Shown here piece by piece: positions 62,448-64,000 of a stretch of DNA of 64,000 nucleotides (within the stretch, counting starts at the first letter, position 1; each line of letters opens with the position of its first letter). The translations under genes and the position numbers were made by a program. Source of the stretch: Hymenobacter glacialis. GTDB lineage: Bacteria > Bacteroidota > Bacteroidia > Cytophagales > Hymenobacteraceae. The DNA is taken from assembly GCF_001816165.1 (NCBI RefSeq), contig NZ_MDZC01000017.1:1-64000 (forward strand), written 5' to 3'. Below the pieces are notes generated by a model. It worked only from the letters and a program-made list of their open reading frames with translations. It made no database searches and was not told the DNA's origin.

Positions 62448-63146
62448 TTAGCGTTTGCCAATGGCGTAGGGAGGCTCCTGATTGGCTACCAGGTGCAGTT
62501 CCCAGGTGTCCAGGTTGAGGGCGGCCAGGTGGGCCAGCTCGGGATTGTGCCGGTACACGCAACCGGTATCCAGGCCCATTACCGCGGGTTTTGTTGCCGC
62601 CTTGGCGCGCACTTGCGCGGTGGGCGCGGGCACGTGGCCGTGCAGCAGGCGCTTGCCCTGCACACGGGAGGCATCGAAGTCAAACTTCTTGATGTTGAGC
62701 ATGGCCGAGTGGTCACGGCGCATTTCGGCGGGGGGAAGCGCGAAGTTGTAGCCCGCGTGCACCAGCAGAAAATCGGGTAGCTCTATTTCGTAAGGCAGTG
62801 CGTTTAGCCACGCCAGGTAGTGCGCTGGCACATCGGCCATGCGCCGCACGCCGAAGCTGCGCAGCGTGGGCAGCCGGCCCCGGGGGCCCAGCCAGTCCCA
62901 GCGCCAGCGTTGGCGGGCAGCATCAAGCAGGGCCTGGTCGTGGTTGCCGCGCAGGCAGTGCACGCGGTAGCCGCTGGCTTGCAGGTGCATGAGGTAGTCG
63001 AGCACGCCGCGGCTGTCCGGGCCTTTGTTCACGTAGTCGCCCAGCAGGTAGAGCTCGTCCTGAAGGGTTAAGTGCAACTCCTCTTCCACCAGGTAGCGGA
63101 AGGTGTGCAGGCATCCGTGCAGGTCGGTGGTGGCAAAGCGGCGCAC
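62448..63146 (-). CDS. Serine/threonine-type metallophosphatase (PP1/ApaH-like)
   Basis: A protein of about 232 residues. Metal and catalytic motifs of the calcineurin superfamily are clear: TDLHGCLHTF (an ApaH-like GDxHG variant with TDLHG), LGDYVNKGPDS (GDxxDRG variant), RGNHDQALL (GNHE variant) and the late LLHGHVPAP and GLDTGCVYR. It would dephosphorylate proteins or dinucleotides. The start is taken as GTG at 63144-63146, because the in-frame ATG at 63200 lies inside a small palindrome and adds residues unlike the family. Confidence 0.85.
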   Translation of the reverse strand: MRRFATTDLHGCLHTFRYLVEEELHLTLQDELYLLGDYVNKGPDSRGVLDYLMHLQASGYRVHCLRGNHDQALLDAARQRWRWDWLGPRGRLPTLRSFGVRRMADVPAHYLAWLNALPYEIELPDFLLVHAGYNFALPPAEMRRDHSAMLNIKKFDFDASRVQGKRLLHGHVPAPTAQVRAKAATKPAVMGLDTGCVYRHNPELAHLAALNLDTWELHLVANQEPPYAIGKR

Positions 63147-63228
63147 GGCAAAACAGAAATGCGAAGCGGAAAAAAAACGCCATGCTGCACCGGGCAGCAT
63201 GACGCTTTTGTTTGAAGTTGCGGGAAGC

Positions 63229-63450
63229 TTAGTGGCTGCCGTAGGTAGGGCTGTCCAGCTCGGGCTTGTCCAGGTTGCGGTTGGGGTGGAGCAGGCCAGC
63301 ATCCAGGGCCTCCTGCTCGAGCCGGTCCTGGGTGGCTTCGTCCTGCGTCAGCAAGGGCAAATCGCCGGCGCCTTTGGGCAGGCCTTCATTAGCCTGACTG
63401 CCTTTGCTCTCACCCGACTGCTGATTGGAATCGTTGCTGTTATTCGACAT
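63229..63450 (-). CDS. Small hydrophilic protein of unknown function
   Basis: A 73-residue polar protein (MSNNSNDSNQQSGESKGSQ...) without signal peptide or helix for a membrane. The first 25 residues are Ser/Asn/Gln-rich and likely disordered; the rest is acidic (LTQDEATQDRLEQEALDAGLL). I do not recognise it. Its composition resembles the 92-residue protein at 4782-5060 and the next gene, but no alignment was made. Co-directional with the gene at 63531. Confidence 0.55.
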   Translation of the reverse strand: MSNNSNDSNQQSGESKGSQANEGLPKGAGDLPLLTQDEATQDRLEQEALDAGLLHPNRNLDKPELDSPTYGSH

Positions 63451-63530
63451 GATAAAAAGGGTTAGTAGAAGGAAATAAGGAAAGGGGATACGGGTTCTGA
63501 CATCAGCTTGCTGACAAGCAGGCGCGCTGC

Positions 63531-64000
63531 CTACTGGTCGATGGCCGTGTCGCTGGCGTTGGGGTCGTTCAGTTCGGCGTTGGTATCGGTGCCGGTGATG
63601 GGCTTAATGGGGCGGGGCTCCATCTGGCCCATGCCCACGCGGGAGTTGGGGTTGCGCATTTCGTCGAGGCCGGGGCGGCGGTCGTGGGCGTCCAGCTCAT
63701 CTACGGGGCGGCCCGAGGGAATGATGGTACCAGTATAGTCGTCCTCGGCGGGCATGTCCTGATTGGGGCGGTCGGGGCGGCCTTCGTCCTCCGAGCGCAT
63801 ATTGTCGCGGGGCGGGGCCATGTCGTCGGCGTTTTCATTCACGCCCACAGCCGTGGAGCCGCCGGAGGTGTCGGAGCCGAAGCCTTCCTTGCCGTCGCGG
63901 TTTCCAAAGCCGCCGCGGGCTGCTTCGTTCTTGGGCGGGTCGGCGTTGGGGATGTGGTGGCCGGCCTCCATTTCTTCGTTGGTCGTGTCATTGTTAATGA
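63531..64000 (-). CDS. Hydrophilic, Asp/Gly/Pro-rich protein of unknown function (5' end outside window)
   Basis: The frame is open to the window edge (upstream of the ATG at 63971 it continues INNDTTNEE), so the start may lie outside. About 150 residues are visible: highly charged, rich in Asp, Asn, Arg, Pro and Gly, with no membrane segment and probably disordered. No domain is recognised. It is followed by the small polar protein gene at 63229-63450 on the same strand. Confidence 0.5.
   Translation of the reverse strand, partial: INNDTTNEEMEAGHHIPNADPPKNEAARGGFGNRDGKEGFGSDTSGGSTAVGVNENADDMAPPRDNMRSEDEGRPDRPNQDMPAEDDYTGTIIPSGRPVDELDAHDRRPGLDEMRNPNSRVGMGQMEPRPIKPITGTDTNAELNDPNASDTAIDQ

Noticed and set aside
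63147..63200. Upstream ATG as start of the metallophosphatase
   Set aside because: It lies in a small palindrome (ATGCTGC...GCAGCAT) and adds 18 residues unlike the family; the GTG at 63146 sits directly before the first metal motif.

Overview
The window comes from a high-GC member of the Bacteroidota, most likely a Hymenobacter-like Cytophagales. The evidence is: recurrent Bacteroidota-type -7 promoter boxes (TAnnTTTG, usually TACCTTTG), a secreted adhesin with a Por/type IX sorting domain, SprB-like repeats, CruF/CrtD-type carotenoid genes, DUF4292 and DUF2911 proteins, and characteristic gene orders (dut - flippase - nucleotidyltransferase - TPR - DUF4292 - EnvC, and rimP-nusA-infB). No rRNA, tRNA, CRISPR array or prophage was recognised. 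Assignments rest on reading motifs by eye; no database search was run.

Layout. 1-2.4 kb: an IS4-type transposase that has cut the specificity gene of a type I restriction-modification locus, leaving hsdM intact. 2.7-5.1 kb: two GAF-domain proteins and two small unknown proteins. 5.2-15 kb: a minus-strand run of envelope genes (flippase, dUTPase, sugar nucleotidyltransferase, TPR protein, DUF4292 lipoprotein). It ends in a striking chimeric ORF that joins the coiled-coil half of an EnvC-type hydrolase activator to a beheaded multicopper oxidase and a C-terminal beta-barrel. Enoyl-CoA hydratase and an mscL without a normal start codon follow. 16.5-21.9 kb: the rimP-nusA-infB operon, with a terminator-like hairpin between its promoter and first gene. 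22-28.8 kb: DUF2911 protein, selD, two membrane proteins, rbfA, a methyltransferase and a LolC/E-type permease. 28.9-33 kb: an SNF2 helicase whose Walker A motif is interrupted by a class 3-type intein carrying a LAGLIDADG homing endonuclease.

33-46 kb: OmpA-family protein, SRPBCC-like protein, GNAT, RlmI-like methyltransferase, CtlX-type citrulline hydrolase, a carotenoid pair (CrtI/CrtD and CruF) with a TetR-like regulator, an M28 lipoprotein peptidase with a C-terminal frameshift, a small membrane protein and a GapN-type aldehyde dehydrogenase. 46-58 kb: two TPR-sensor histidine kinases, an AT-rich islet with a frameshifted lipoprotein gene, an M13 metallopeptidase, the large repeat adhesin and a decayed IS3-family element. 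58-64 kb: rpiB, tatC, glyA, a sigma factor with its overlapping membrane-anchored TPR partner, a metallophosphatase and two small hydrophilic proteins, the last running off the window.

Intergenic DNA is unusually structured. There are large palindromes of the GTCATnCTGAG family, one of them nested with 82-bp arms. There are also hairpins built from tandem 7-mers, an octamer array and several clean intrinsic terminators. The strongest candidates for follow-up are the EnvC/multicopper-oxidase chimera, the class 3 intein, the attenuator-like leader of the nusA operon and the 7-mer repeat hairpins.
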